Below are positions 1-13,000 of a DNA stretch of 64,000 nt, in pieces. The stretch comes from Epiperipatus broadwayi (taxonomy: Eukaryota; Onychophora; Udeonychophora; Euonychophora; Peripatidae). The notes below the pieces were generated by a model, which was given only the letters and a program-made list of their open reading frames with translations, made no database searches and was not told where the DNA came from. The stretch is from NCBI GenBank assembly GCA_028023455.1, contig JAQFVV010000036.1, positions 8,431,576 through 8,495,575 of the forward strand, given 5' to 3'. Positions within the stretch are counted from its first letter, which is position 1. Every line of letters starts with the position of its first letter. The position numbers and the translations under genes are program-made.

Positions 1-383
1 TTGAATTCTACATATATTTATACATTTTTAATATTGTTACACACACAATTCGATACCAAAAAGTTTAAATTTGGGTGGGATAGCCCGGCCAGTGAGAGAC
101 GACAGAAAAAGGTGAAACTTGAGATTCGAATACGAATCTCACTGTTTCAGTACTTATTCTAAAATTCAGTTTAAGTAATATCATTATAAGACTTGTTCTC
201 TCTATAAATATCAGAAGTAGCATAAGTAAATAAACATTTTACACTGAAATGATAGTTTGGTAGAGGCTGGTATATCTACATCACAAGCAACATTGGAAAG
301 ATTCATTCTAATATTTATATATAAGAAAGCTGTATTATAAACATGTATAATATAGATGATTATAACAAAATTACAAGCATGTT
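1..383. other. AT-rich stretch, no gene seen
   Basis: I see no coding region. The only local structure is a perfect 8-bp hairpin at 121-140 (GAGATTCG / CGAATCTC with a 4-base loop). Confidence 0.6.
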
Positions 384-540
384 GAGGCGCTGGAAAGAGC
401 AGCTATAATAAATACTCATATGAATCCATAAAATAATTAACAGCTGAGCGCTTTCAAGGCATGTTGCCTCATATTCATAGCTGTTAATTATTTTATGGAT
501 TCATATGAATATTTATTATAGCTTCTCTTTCCAGTGCCTC
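384..540. repeat. Foldback element with 62-bp inverted arms
   Basis: The arms at 384-445 and 479-540 are inverted copies of each other with only a few mismatches. They enclose a 33-bp spacer. Arm ends read GAGGCGCTGG and CCAGTGCCTC. No coding capacity. This could be a small foldback or MITE-type DNA element, or an inverted duplication. No target duplication was identified. Confidence 0.8.
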
Positions 541-1657
541 TACTTAACCAGAATATTACTAGTTAACTATGAAGAATATATTTTTTAATATTTTTGCATT
601 TCATCATTCACATTTTGAAATAAAGCAAGTGAAACCCATTTAATGGTTGATGATATTGGGACTTGGTTGAACTGGGTTCATGCAAAAGTGATCCTGCGAA
701 ATGTGTAATTCCATAGTTCACAATTCAGAATGTGAGTATTATTTCTGATGTCTCATATAAATAATGAGCTAATAAAAGGTGCATAAATTGATAATATTGT
801 AAGATACTTTTTATAGATGTGTTTAATAACCGCCAATCCACAACACATTCTTGAAACTTACGAATAAAGTCACATGAAAAGACAAATAAGATGCAGCTTT
901 TTTATGCTTTAATTGCATAATTGGCTATGTTATATGTTATGATGCATAAGTTATGTCATAAATGATCTAACTATTAACTATATATTTAATGCATTTAAAA
1001 CATTGAAAAGTTAAAAAAATAATTTTTTCATGATTAATGGTTTAGATCTTGTTTTATAATGATCTACTCTTCGATTACCCAATATTTTATTTTTTCAAGG
1101 TAATACTTGGTTCAGTACTTGCTGATTATTTGCAATTAATTCTCATATCCAAGATCATTTTATTATCTTTTGGACTCTATAAAATTAGTATATGACATAA
1201 TTTGTTTTATTTACTTGATAAAATATTTGTAATGGCTTCATTACGTAAACATTTTTCCAAAGCATAAAGAATACTGATAGATTTAGTGATGAAATAATCA
1301 AATAGTTTGTTACATCAGAAGCTATGTGATGTTTATGCACAAGAACTATCAAAATTAAGGATCTATGGATCTTTAATTTTTAGATCCACCAATTTAGGAC
1401 TGACTGTATTAAACTTTGCTCCATAGAATCTGCACAACTGCTAATTGGAAAAAGTGTTATCATAGTAAAAGAGTTTTAAATCTAATTTCTCAGTCACATA
1501 ATTATGATATATAATTACAAATTCGTAGTAGTCAATATCTACAATTGATAACTTGATTATGGAATAGTTATTTCATTACTAAAACAGAAAGTGAATAATG
1601 GTATCTGCAATCAGATAATTAAAACTATACAACAAAACAATTTGTAATATAAACTAG
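541..1657. other. No gene or recognisable repeat
   Basis: AT-rich sequence with stops in all frames. I see no motif that I can assign. Confidence 0.5.
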
Positions 1658-2221
1658 ATGGTTAAAAAATTCATCTGGGGGAAGAAATCTAGATTACTAT
1701 CGACGACAATATTACAGTTGCCCCTTAATAAGGGAGGGCTTAACTTGGTTAATCCAAAAGTATATGTAAGTTTTATTACTGCAAGAACATATTTAAATGT
1801 TATGAATGATCAATGCTTCAGTCCACCAACCGGTCATATAAAAATATATAGTGAAATAGGAGCGGAGAGATCTTATTTGGCAGATATTTTTATTGCATAT
1901 AAGGACATACAAGATGAACTAGATGTGGAAAACTTGGAAGGCATTAGATATAAAGACATAAGAAGGGGAGTAAAACCACCTGAAAATTCATGGATAGATT
2001 GCTCAATGAAAGGGGTCCTACATAAATTCCACTCAATTTATACACCACAGCTATATATGAAATTTATATTCAAGTTGATCATTGGAGTTGTACTGACTAC
2101 AACATACATTAAAAAAAGATTGGGAATGAGCTTAGAGGAAACTTATTCATTTTATAAAAATAAACATGAAACATTTCAACACTTACTCGAAGAATGCAGT
2201 GCTTTTGGGAGGTTAAGATAA
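1658..2221 (+). pseudogene. LINE fragment, C-terminal region of an L1-like ORF2
   Basis: The 187-codon open stretch begins MVKKFIWGKK and continues with LPLNKGGLNLVNP near residue 22. This matches the F-x-W-x-x-K and K-G-G-L-x-L-P/V signature that follows the reverse transcriptase domain in L1/Tx1-type LINEs. Near the C-terminus is HETFQHLLEEC, resembling the degenerate zinc-knuckle tail (H-x4-C) of these proteins. The catalytic RT and endonuclease domains are absent. The first Met is only the first one after a stop, not a real start. I infer a 5'-truncated dead copy. The clade is uncertain; Tx1 or another L1-group lineage would also fit. Confidence 0.6.
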
Positions 2222-2989
2222 CAGAGTTTCCACATCCCAGTGATAAATCTTAAAATGTTACTAAAGCGAAATGTAATAAAATTCAAACCACATTATGCAA
2301 TGGTGATAGTACATACATTGAAAACTATATGAACAATCTGGTGTTCTTTAACATTCGATAATAAAAAAATTAATTAATTGAAGAAACTTGACAATGATTG
2401 GGCCAACTATTTTGGTAGGTGTTTGAAATACTGGCCTAAGAAGGTTATGGAAAGAGTATAGGGGTATGACCACTTGTGAAATGTGGGAGTAAAAATAGAC
2501 ACACAAATAGAGAATAAGATAGTAAAAGTATGTAAAGTAGTAAAATAAAGGATTTTTCAAGAGAGAATAAAGGTTCCATGTTCAAACTAGGAGTACGAAT
2601 TGTATGGTATAACTCTAGGATTTAATAAGATAAATTATATTAACTTTATAACAATGAGAAACTTATAGACTCACATTGTGGTGTTTTGGGGACAAGATCA
2701 GTAAATTTATGGTAATAGATAAAGTGAATCAAAATTAATTTGTAGATATTTCCTGAACATATTTAGATGTTTGTTTAATAAAGTTTATTACTTAAAATAA
2801 AAAAAAAATATGATGACCTTTTTTTAAAGAATATATTTTTTGTTATAAAATAGAATCCACATCTTATAGATTATGTTGATTTAAAGTGTTAAAATGGCTG
2901 ATTAGATTATTAGATTAATGTACAGATGACTGATTGACTATATTGAGATAATAAAGAAGAATTGGTTTAGTAAGATATAGAAGATTTGA
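2222..2989. other. Possible LINE 3' trailer, otherwise empty
   Basis: This follows the LINE fragment directly and may be its decayed 3' untranslated region. I see no open frame or repeat that I can name. Confidence 0.35.
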
Positions 2990-3205
2990 ACAAAGACGTT
3001 CAATCTCCCTTCAACTATCCGCTCTATCTCATACAACCAATATACATGACCATATACATGTGACAAAAATAAATGATCTCCAATATATGTTTTCTCATGC
3101 TGAGCCAGCACTCATCAGTTGGTCCAGATCACCATCTCCCACATGTATCTATGCTCATTTTATATTAAGATAGGAAATATTTAAACTTTAATGGAGATTC
3201 TGGGT
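2990..3205 (-). repeat. Hammerhead-SINE copy 1 (minus)
   Basis: The minus strand carries the family order seen in the other copies: a CCATTAAAGT block, TATCTTAATATAAA, a GGGAGATG...GATCT hairpin, CTGATGA (3118-3112), then a 5-bp stem GTGCT/AGCAT. Next comes GAGAAA where other copies have GAAA, and finally a tRNA-like 3' part. It lies head-to-head with the following plus-strand copy. Copies occur at 6694, 19411, 23890, 61687 and 63265. Confidence 0.7.
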
Positions 3206-3396
3206 ATGACAATAATATTGGCATGAACATGGGATTTGGGTATTCCATCATCAGATTTTCAATAGTATGGATGGCTGAAGAGTTGGAGTAGAGTGAAGCC
3301 TGTCCATTAAAGTGTGAAGATTTGTTATCTTAATATAAACTGAGGATTGATTATATATATATATTGTAACCTAATAAAAGAGTTCAAAAAAAAAAA
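3206..3396 (+). repeat. Hammerhead-SINE 5' segment with poly(A) end
   Basis: This carries the family's 5' block (CATCAGATTTTCAAT, GGCTGAAGAG, GCCTGTCCATTAAAGT, ATCTTAATATAAACTGA) and stops at the TA run that precedes the ribozyme core. A different tail, TAATAAAAGAGTTC plus 15 A residues, follows. The AATAAA-like signal and A-tail suggest that a truncated transcript was reverse transcribed here. It is joined head-to-head with the minus copy on its left. Confidence 0.6.
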
Positions 3397-6300
3397 AAAA
3401 GATATTACCATACCTGAGTAGTCCATAGAATGATCATAAGTAAAGGTTCAAAATATAGACTATCAAGAATTATGGGGAAATTGTTAATAACCAGTATTAT
3501 AGCAATGTATTATATAATGTATTATAACTCAGGTATATGGAAATCACGTGAAGTGAGTACACTAGTAATTCAATAAAATATAACTCAGGTATACAGGCAG
3601 TAGGTTTTATCCACTTTCATTCCTTGGTTTGATGTTAAGTGCATGATTAAACAAATACTAAGTGAATATGGTCTAGCAGGGCGCCACTAGATTATCTGAA
3701 TCTAGACATGGTTATATCTAATAACCTTTCACATGTACTGGGTTTGAATCCCTTTTTGGTACTTTATTTCTAATAAAAATGAGAGATTTTGCTTTTTTGA
3801 GCCATATCACTATAAGCACTAATAGTTAGGTAAAAGTAAAACATCTTTAAACCAAAGCGGAGTATATTAGACATAAATCATTTCTCAGATCTTAGCATAA
3901 CATATGTGTTTCAATGTTTTTATAAGTTTACTAGCTCAGATTATATATAACTAATTTAGGATGGCAATTCACTCATCCTTGCATGAAATAGATGATGGGA
4001 TGTGGTTATAATAATACTAAGAGATCACTAAATATTATAAAATCAATATTTATTTATGGCCTTTAAACAGTTAAACAGCTCATTAATTAAAACGTTGATG
4101 ATGATGATGATGATGATAATAATAACGATAATGACAAGGGTTTCAACTACAGCTCTAGGACTAAGCCTAAACATAAAACTAAATTTTATAAAGAAATTCA
4201 TAATTATTGCTTAATTTTAGCATATTTACTTATATCTTAAATAACTAATATTCAACCATTGATGATGATGAATAATCACACTTAACCAAGACTACACTTA
4301 ATGAAATATATACGCCTCGTTTAATAAAACAAACTAATATTTATTACTACATTTCTAACATATACATAAAATTTTCTAGATAAATATGAAAATTGACATG
4401 AATAATAATAATGATAATAAATCCTCAGATTAATTTTAAGTTCTTCCCCCTTTCCCTTCAAATGTATTTTGTATTAAGTTGGACGTCACATTAACCATGA
4501 TTTTCACTCCATGAGAAAAGTATTTAAAAAAAAATATTATCTGCTCATTAGCACACATACTTTAAAAATCCAACATGTAAATAGAATGTAAAAAAAAAAT
4601 GTTAGTAAAATTGAAAGAGCAAGTTTTAGAAAAGTTTTAAATTATTTTCTCCCCCCTCTCTTCTACCTCTGAAATGCTATACTTAATGAAACAAACTAAT
4701 CTAATATTCTAACACTACTTGTTACTCCACATTCAATCGCAATTATACACATATAAAATATCATTATGTATGTGCGTGTTTTATCCCATAATAACAAAAT
4801 ATTATTAAAAACCAAAATAATAATAATATATTAGTTAAAACTAAAATCATAATACCATAAAAAAAAATTGTTTTACACATTAATATTGTAAAATTAATAA
4901 ACAAATCATTTTCATACATTCAAGATCATTTATGAAGCTCAAAGTTATTATTAGTAAGACATTCTTGTTTTAATCGATCTGAATAGTCTTTAAAAGTTCT
5001 TTAAATAAAATATACCACTTTATCGCTAAAATGTTTCTTAAGACTGATATCATAAAGAAAATAGATATAAAAAGTCATATTACCGATCTTTTGTTTGTGG
5101 CGAATTTCCAAGGGTTCAAACTTGTCTATATTTCTGCAGCTACTATGTGGGAACAATCTCTTTCTTGAGGTGTATAACTATTTAATGATGATGACTCTAT
5201 TGAGGTTATTTGCTTTAGTGGACAATTTGGAAATCATTATATTAATTTTTCTTCTCTTCCTGTCAAGCATGTGGATGAAATACAGCAGTTGTTTTCACAT
5301 TTATAAATTTTCTTGAGTTTAAAATCAGTTGTTGTAACAATTAATTGGACTTGATGATTAATATTTATCAGTAGATTAATTCATCTTCTTTGAATGCAGG
5401 TGAATGCTTTCTTCCTTCTATTAAAAACATCTTATTTATCTGGTCAGTTGAAAGGTGTAGAATATTATTTTAGACACATCTTTTCTTTCCTATGTGATGT
5501 GCAGCTTCCCCAGATGGTCCGGAAAATGGGATATACATATAATTTTTCTAGCAAGCCATTTTTTATATTTTCAACGTTCAATATTATAGTTTAATAATCT
5601 GAATCAATCACAATAACAATCTTAATAATAATTCAAAACAGCTTTTTATATCCAATTTTTAGCTACCTTAACCAATCAGAGATAGCATCACTTGCTATTT
5701 TTGGACAAATTTGTTTTAATTAGATCTCTAATTTATTTTCAACCAAAGTATTTTTCAACTGAAAAGTTTAATCCTTTTTCCAGACACTTTTGTTTTAAAA
5801 AAAAAAAATAGACTCAATTCTTATTTCCTTTCTTTTGTTTTTTTTTTTTCTTTTTAACATCCAGGTAACACTTCAAATCTTTGAGCTTCCTTTCTATAGA
5901 TCTTGAGATAAGACAATTTCAAAATTTAGAGCTCTGACTCATTATAAGTTTCCAAAGTGACAATCATTTACAAAAAAAATTACTACAAAGATCGATATCT
6001 GATTAAACAGATTTCCTCTTTTAACAAAAAAAATTGTACAAAAAAAAATAATTTGACAGGTTTAATACTTCCTTTTCTTTCAATATTTAGGAAATGTAAA
6101 TTTTTGTATGTAATGTACACACATCCTTCATTCTTTCAAATCATTCATAAACTATCCTTAAATAATATGATTGCTAGCTTAGTAATTATAACCCATTTAT
6201 TTAATTAAGTCTGTAACTTTTAAATCCCAATTATAATTAAAGAAAAGCAAAATAAAAGCATAGAATAAAATATTAGAATTGATCAAGCATAGGTTAGTTT

Positions 6301-6647
6301 TAAAGAAAGTTAAAATGTTGAATATTTGAAATATAAAACAAATAAATAATTTACACATACATTGCCTATATGTATGCATTATAACTTTGCTTTTTAACAG
6401 AAAATTTAAATATTAAATGTGTGTGCTGCTCTTTTTGAGATTTATTAACACACAAACAAGTAAAGCATATAATAGCTGTCCCACTCTCTCTCTGTTTAAA
6501 GCTTTTAGAATTTTGATCTGGTAGGGTTTGAACTTGGATTCCCTACAGCTTCTTTTATGGTTATATAAAATTGTGATGATGATTTTTGGTTTACCTTTTC
6601 TACATGCACATTACTATAAATTTAGCTAGTGACTAAATTGTAATGGC

Positions 6648-6650
<3 letters not shown>
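3397..6650. other. Long gene-free stretch with a (GAT)n tract
   Basis: There is a (GAT)n microsatellite at about 4094-4125, a motif also found at RTE 3' ends. Short open frames at 5095, 5394 and 5957 are AT-rich and hydrophobic or lysine-rich, have no domain signature, and look like chance. A tRNA B-box-like GGGTTTGAATCCC lies near 3739 without a clear cloverleaf. Confidence 0.5.

Positions 6651-6693
<43 letters not shown>
6651..6693. repeat. (TA)n microsatellite
   Basis: About 20 TA units. They sit exactly where other family copies have the short ATTATATATATGTG segment before the ribozyme-like core. I infer that it expanded from the SINE's own sequence. Confidence 0.85.
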
Positions 6694-6699
<6 letters not shown>

Positions 6700-6755
6700 G
6701 GAGATGATGATCTGGACCAACTGATGAGTGCTGATTTAGCATGAAATATGTATAT
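6687..6755 (+). ncRNA. Hammerhead-like ribozyme, type III topology
   Basis: The order fits a hammerhead open at helix III. A TA-rich strand ending in GT (6687-6696) can pair with ATATGTATAT (6746-6755), with two G-U pairs. A at 6697 is the cleavage nucleotide (GUA). Helix I is 6698-6720, with AGAT/ATCT closing a GATG loop and one G-A mismatch near the core. CTGATGA is 6721-6727, helix II is GTGCT/AGCAT around GATTT, and GAAA is 6743-6746. The other copies have GTG rather than GTA, which should not cleave. The fold is clear but activity is uncertain. Confidence 0.55.
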
Positions 6756-6870
6756 ACGAGATCATTTACTTTTTCACATGTATATGGTCATGTGTATCGG
6801 TTATATGAGATAGAGTGAATAGCTGAACGAAGATCTATGTTCAAATCCCCTATAATTACATTTAAAGTCT
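6694..6870 (+). repeat. Hammerhead-SINE copy 2
   Basis: Best-preserved copy of the ribozyme-like core (see 6687-6755). Downstream is the family body: a GATCATTTA block, a CACATGTATATGGTCATG block, ATGAGATAGAGTG, and the B-box-like TGTTCAAATCCCC. The 5' block seen in the copies at 19411 and 61687 is missing, so this copy is 5'-truncated at the TA run. Confidence 0.75.
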
Positions 6871-7968
6871 AAGTAGGAGAATTATGCTTGTATTTTAAAA
6901 ATATTAAGATATAGAAGATAAACTTAAAGAAATCAGGAATACCTGGAGTGTAAAAATCTTTTGAATAGTTGAGTAGTTTCATGGTTGTCAGAGGGTGGTT
7001 TTAAAATATTAAAATTTTAATGAGAAATGCTGATTTAAATTATTAGGTAAATTTATCCAATAATAGATTGCAATTAATGCCGTAGCTAAGGAAAAAGTGT
7101 GAATGTATTTAGAGAGAGATGGAAAGTTGTAGTAGGGTATAAAAAATTCTTGCTATAATGAAATTAAATTGGATTCTGATATGGGAAATTAAGATTTACA
7201 TAGTTGATTAGTAACTAAGATTTTTTAAAATTTGATAAATTTTATCCATCCTTAAAGTGAGTAAGGATATCTAAGAAAAGTTACGAATCTTTGATAACCT
7301 GGTGGAGATGATAATTAAAAAAAAAATCATTGATTAAAGCTTATTAATGACTTTTATTCATATAGTCGTTAGGTTTGAATTTAGAGAGTTTTAATATAAT
7401 TATCAAAGAAGAAAAGGAGGCCATCTTGGAAGTGAAATCACCTTTTTTTCTGATGCGAAATTGTTGCAGGAATAATTTTGTTGATTAAATTTTCAAACCA
7501 ATATGATTATTGAATGTGATTAAGAAAATCATTAACTATTTAATATTAGTCGATCATGAAAAATGATGAAGGCGTAAATGATCTAAATTAAAGCTTTTAA
7601 AGATGAAATTAAGAGACCATTCAATGCAGTTCAAGATATATGGTAACTAGTTCAAACACTGAAAGTGATGGAGTGGAACTACGGTTCATGTACTTCAAGA
7701 GGCTGTCGTTCAACCATTGCACTAAACCTGCTGCATAATAATTGGATTTTCATTTTTATGACCAATTTAGTACAGCTAACATATATGAGTCACATATAGG
7801 CTTTATTTTGAATAAATGATTATGTCAGATGTATTTTATGGCTCAAGATGTAATTTTTAATAGAAAAGGCTAGAGAAAGTAATTCGGGTAAAAGTAGGTT
7901 TTAGAGTCATAAAAGATTGTCCTAGTTAACAAGGTAAAAGATGAACTTGAAATCATTTGGAATATCAA
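6871..7968. other. Gene-free stretch
   Basis: No supported coding region. A B-box-like GGTTCAT/GTTCAACC pattern near 7683-7720 hints at an old tRNA-derived repeat but no cloverleaf can be drawn. Confidence 0.4.
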
Positions 7969-10098
7969 ATCATCATCATTATCAACCATTATCAATCCAC
8001 TGTATGATGGTTTTTCCAAGTTCAGTCCATCTCTGATCTTTAGCCTCTCTTCTCCACACTATCCCTGCACACTTTCTTATTTGAACCATCCATCTCACAT
8101 GTTGTCTCTTTTTGGATCTTACAATCTCTTGGAATTCAGTTTAAGATTTCAATTGTCCAGCTATTATCATCTCTTCTAGCAATAAGTCCAGTCCAATTCC
8201 TTCTACTTCTGTCTTTTAATCCTTTCAACAATGTCAGTAACACCCAATTGTTCTCTTATCCATATATTGCATTTTTAATCTCTTGTTACTCCTAACATAT
8301 ATTTCTTTGAGTAGTCTGAAGTCTTTGTATTGCTCTTCTATTAATTATCCAAGTCTCAGATCCATAAGTAAGTTCTGGTAAAACACATTTATTAAAAACC
8401 TTAATTTTCAAACACATAGGCATATTTCCATTTAATATTAAGTTATTTCTACCAAATGCACTCCAACCAAGTTTGATTTTATGGTTAATCCATTATGCTT
8501 CCATCTGTAGTAATAATCTGACCAAGGTATTTGTAGTTGTTAACTTCTTCTAACTCATCACAATCAATCTTTAGTTTTATCTTTTGAGAAAATCCATTGA
8601 ATATTACTTTAGTCTTTTTAACACTTACCTTTAGTCCTATTTTCTTGCTTTCATCAGATAACTCTTGCAACATTTCCTGAAGTTCGAAACCATTATTTGC
8701 AAAAACAACTACATCATCTGCAAAATCTAAATGACTTAAATAATGTCCATTTACTTTCATTCCTTTAGCTTCCCATTTTAATCCACAAAATAATTCTTAC
8801 AGCACTGCTGCAAAACATTTTGGAGATATGGAGTTATGTTGTCTTATACCCTTTTCAATGTTAACCTTCCTAGTATCATTATGTAATCTAATTGTTACTG
8901 CTGCATTTTTATAAATATTCTTCAGAATACGACAATATCCTGGTTTTATATCTTGATCACTGAAGAAATGCTTATAGAATTTTGCAAGTGCAATTTCATA
9001 ATCTACAAATCCAGAACATAATGACAACTTATATTCGTTGGTCCTTTCTATAACCTCTCTCTACTGTACTAAAACCATTTTAAATCCAGCTTGTTCTTTT
9101 GGTTGGTTGTACTCCAATATTTTCTGCAGATGAGTTGTAATTATCTTGGTAATAATTTTATATAAAACTGATATAAAGGCAGATAGGTCTGTAATTTCTA
9201 ATATCTTCTTTATCACCTTTTTAAAATATTAATATTAATACTGTATTTTTCCAATCATCTGGTACATCTTTATCATTTAGACATTTGGTATATAACTTTG
9301 CCAATTTTTTTTTTATTTCTTCACTTGCTTCTTTTAATATATAGATTATAATTCTGTCATTACCTGGAGTCTTTTCTTTCTTCATACATTTAATTGCATA
9401 TCTCACTTCTTTATTTAAAATTCTGGACAATTCAGAAGATATAATAGATGTAGGAAGTACTTGTTTTTTATTATTATATAATTCTCGACAGAAATCTTCT
9501 ACCCATTTCATGATGTCATCTATCTTTTTAGTAATAGTTCCATTTTTTTTTTATTGCAGATATAAATTTCCTTCCAAAACCAAAATGTTGTTTTACACTC
9601 TTGACTTTTATTCTCTTCTACAGTTTTTCTTGTTAGTTCACAATTATACTTTCTTATATCATTATCAAGTCTTTTTCACACCATTTTACAAAAGTTGAGA
9701 TATTCAGTCCTTTTTAATGCTTCAATTTTATATATCTTCATATTCCTTCTTTTCTTTATAAATTCTCTAGTCTCAGTAGAAATTTTATTGATCAATTGCT
9801 GCTTTTTTCTACCAGCTATCTTTGTTGCAGTTTTTAAAAAATGTATCAATTATTTTCTTATTAACTTCATTCAAATGTAAATCATGTTCAAAATCTACTA
9901 ATACTTGAAACCGATTTGTAAGTTCTAATTTAAATTCATTAGAATGTTTAGGAAGATTAAGAATATCAATTGTAAATATTGGTTTTTCATAATTTTTGTC
10001 TCCCTAGTTTTGCGTTAATACGTATCTTACATGTTACTAATCAATGATCACTTCTTGTGTTGAATTTATTAAGAAAATTACAATCTTGAAATTTATAT
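7969..10098 (-). pseudogene. RTE-clade LINE, reverse transcriptase and 3' part (split copy)
   Basis: Read on the minus strand, this begins in the endonuclease-RT linker (a T-R-S-D-H-R-L-V motif near 10050). It runs through RT segments: VRYAIKCMKKEKTPGNDRI (about 9410-9350), then the palm with HLDFADDVVVFANN (about 8733-8690) holding the catalytic FADD, then NNYKYLGQIITTDGSIMD (8540-8485). Past the ORF come the RTE C-terminal basic segment (ARRDD, HVRWMV) and a 3' end of (ATG/ATC)n type at 7969-7997, which is typical of RTE tails. Several frameshifts and stops break the frame (between 9220, 9030 and 8760). The upstream endonuclease half is at 19712-20520, displaced by nested insertions. Confidence 0.9.
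10082..10098. repeat. Left target-site duplication of the nested SINE
   Basis: AATCTTGAAATTT (10082-10094) recurs at 19712-19724, with 17 positions matching if one mismatch is allowed. The sequence to the left here, and to the right there, is continuous RTE LINE. A variable-length duplication of this size is expected from target-primed SINE insertion. The last four bases, ATAT, also serve as the 4-bp duplication of the long-LTR element. Confidence 0.8.
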
Positions 10099-13000
10099 TG
10101 TAACAGTCAAGTTTGTACATTCGCGTAACAGAATTCAGAATCCAAGCAAAAGAGACCGAAGCTGACCAGACTAGGACTGTGACATCCCAAGTCCGACCAC
10201 ACTTCAACTAGTAAGCCAGTATTCCAAGACTCAAGACCCTACGAATGACCACCTTGAAATCACACATAGCATACCTTTTTATTCGCGGCCGACATAGGTC
10301 AGGGAGAAACAATGAGACTCATAATTAAATTACAAATTGATCGTATCTAACGAATAGCTAACTTAATGGAGACCTTTAATAATGCATATTCTATCACATA
10401 ATGAGAATTAGATTGAATAATGAAACTGAGAGTGGACTAGGTTAATTTACTAAAGTTTAATTTCTTCAATAAGAAGTTTGATCTAAAATATATCTTACAA
10501 ATTTTACACATGTAAAAATGCACGCAGGCATTTAATGGCTGAAGAGTTTGGACAGATTCTTTGGTAAGATTAATCAATAAATTTACATTTTAAATAAGAT
10601 GAACGCAGCAGTTATTCATCTTACAATTTGTATACAATTATTTTACGAATTTATATCTAATCAATGCACGCAGGCATTTAAATAAATAGCTTATCACTAC
10701 GCCATGTCTATCGTGTAACATATGCGGACTCCTCTTGGTGTGTGGCTGAATACTAATAATTAAACTAAACCTTGGTCAACACTTACGGTAGACATTTCTT
10801 GTCTGTTTATATTTATTTATTTAGCCTAAATAGGGCTGCAATAACTTAGATTGACCGGACTTTTAAGAATATCTCAGCCAATTGCTGAAAGAACTAAAAT
10901 AGGGAGGTAGAGTTGGCTGCTCTGGATGTACTAATGCATTATAGCACCAGCAATACAATAATAAAGTCGCTCTGCGGATGGATTAGTAGATCAAGGGTTT
11001 CTGCGACCAATGCCGGTACCCTGAAAACCGATCGTTAAGCTGCATGAAAAGGAACGAATAGTTCAGAAAGGCGGGGGACTTACATGCTAACCTGGCCTTA
11101 AACTCAGGCTTTGTGACTGCTCTACCCTATGAGAGGAAGATGTGCTGGCTTAACTGAGGCTACATCTTATTTATGTAAATATACGTGGCAGCAAAACGAG
11201 AAAATATTAAAGTGAATAAATCACATCCGCCAAGCAAAGCATTTGTAAAATTTATATTCTATAGACAAGAACAATAGCTTATTAGCTTAATCAAATAGAA
11301 GCCAACTCTTAGGTAGCATGATAAAATATATGCTATAGACGGGAATAATTACAGATAATCTTTGCTGTTCCAGCTAATTCTAATTTGTTATTGATCAACT
11401 GACAAGTATTTAAAAGGAGGGAAAAGTATATTTGATGGGGTTTACTAAATAGCTTAAATAGCAAATATACTTATAAATATTTATCAAGGTTAGTCTATTT
11501 CTTAGTATTTAAAATTTAAACCTCACTAAAATAAGCCACATTGCAAAAATTTACAATTAAACAATTATCAAAAAAAAAAATTAAATAATAACGAGCGAGT
11601 CGTTACTATTTTCTTAAGAGGGTTTCGAAACAGCGCACAGAAATAAGATTATAAATAATTACGTGAAGAGGTTTTAATTAATCTCTTCCTAAAATATTAA
11701 AATTTAGTATTCGCTGTTTCGAAGCGTCAGCATATCATAAAATAAATATAACAAATATTAAAAACTATGTGATAAAAAAAAATAACTAGAGACATGACTG
11801 CAGTGATAGTTTAAAGTAGAAACATAAAGGAAGGAAATTTTAAAAGCAAGTGAATCATTTTTAAAATAATAAAAGAAAAGCTTTAACATTAAAATATACT
11901 GAGTGGTTAGTTAGCTAACTAGAATTTAAAAAGGTAGTTTGAAATTATACATAAAATATACGGAAATATATACAGAAAATAGACAGAGCTCTGCAGTTTA
12001 AAATGATTTACCGGTATTATTAGATGCTTGAGCTGGAGCTAGGTGAGTTTCCTGGGCGGCTTGTGGCATGCTCTTCTTTTACGGGTGGTCTGTAGATATT
12101 ATAGTGGCATTTTTCTTCTTTTCAGGTCGATGGTATAACGGTATTCTTGGTTATAAACGGTGTCGGATGGAAACGAACCCGTCGCCTCCTTACGGAGTGA
12201 CAGCTAAGACGGCCAAACTAGCCGGACATCTCAGTTCAAAACTAGATTTGATTTTTTTAAATATAAAATGCGCTTCAAAATGGAGTTTCCTCTCAGTATA
12301 TAGATCTCAGTCAGTTCTATCTTGTATTATAGCTCTCAGTTCTTCTTTTCCGCTCAAAATATGGCCCATTTATATCTTTTCTTATCAGCTTAACACCTTT
12401 AGGAATTTCTCTTTGCTTCATGATTACATTTTTTTAATTAATTTTGTTAACATACAATCTGCTTTCAAATATGCTGATAAGTTTCTGAGGTGTTATAACT
12501 TTGACTTAATTCCGTTTTAATTAAATTCTAAAAACATGTAGTTTTGATCTTAAATATTTGATAAGCTATTAAAGTATTTCAGTTATAACTTTTATGGCTA
12601 TTTGGTAAAACTATTTTGCCATAAACAATTTTAATCCAAAAATAACTTAAATGTTTATATCTGACGCAATTTCGATTAGCCAGATTTTAAAATGACTTTT
12701 TAATTTGACCAAAGGTAGGTGCGGTCACTAATTAAATACTTGTTTACGACAGAATCTGTTTCTAACCAACTTTTAATTCTAAGAAAAAAAAATCTTAATT
12801 TTTAAAGAAGACTTCTCGGCACATTTGAAAGAAAATCTTTTTAACATTTTTAAATAAACATTTTAAAATATTTTCATCCTTTAACATTTTTAATTAAACA
12901 ACACATTTTAATGTTTTAAATCACGCCACCCCTATATACATTACACATATAGGTTGGATTATATATCCACATACGAATTAAAATAATAAATTTATTAATA

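Noticed and set aside
5095-5594. Two neighbouring plus-strand ORFs as exons of a host gene
   Set aside because: Hydrophobic AT-driven sequence, no motif and no convincing splice-linked frame.
12068-12520. 150-codon ORF in the left LTR and its 122-codon counterpart at 18211
   Set aside because: No domain, and a small indel changes the C-terminus in the other LTR copy. It lies in a terminal repeat and is probably non-coding.
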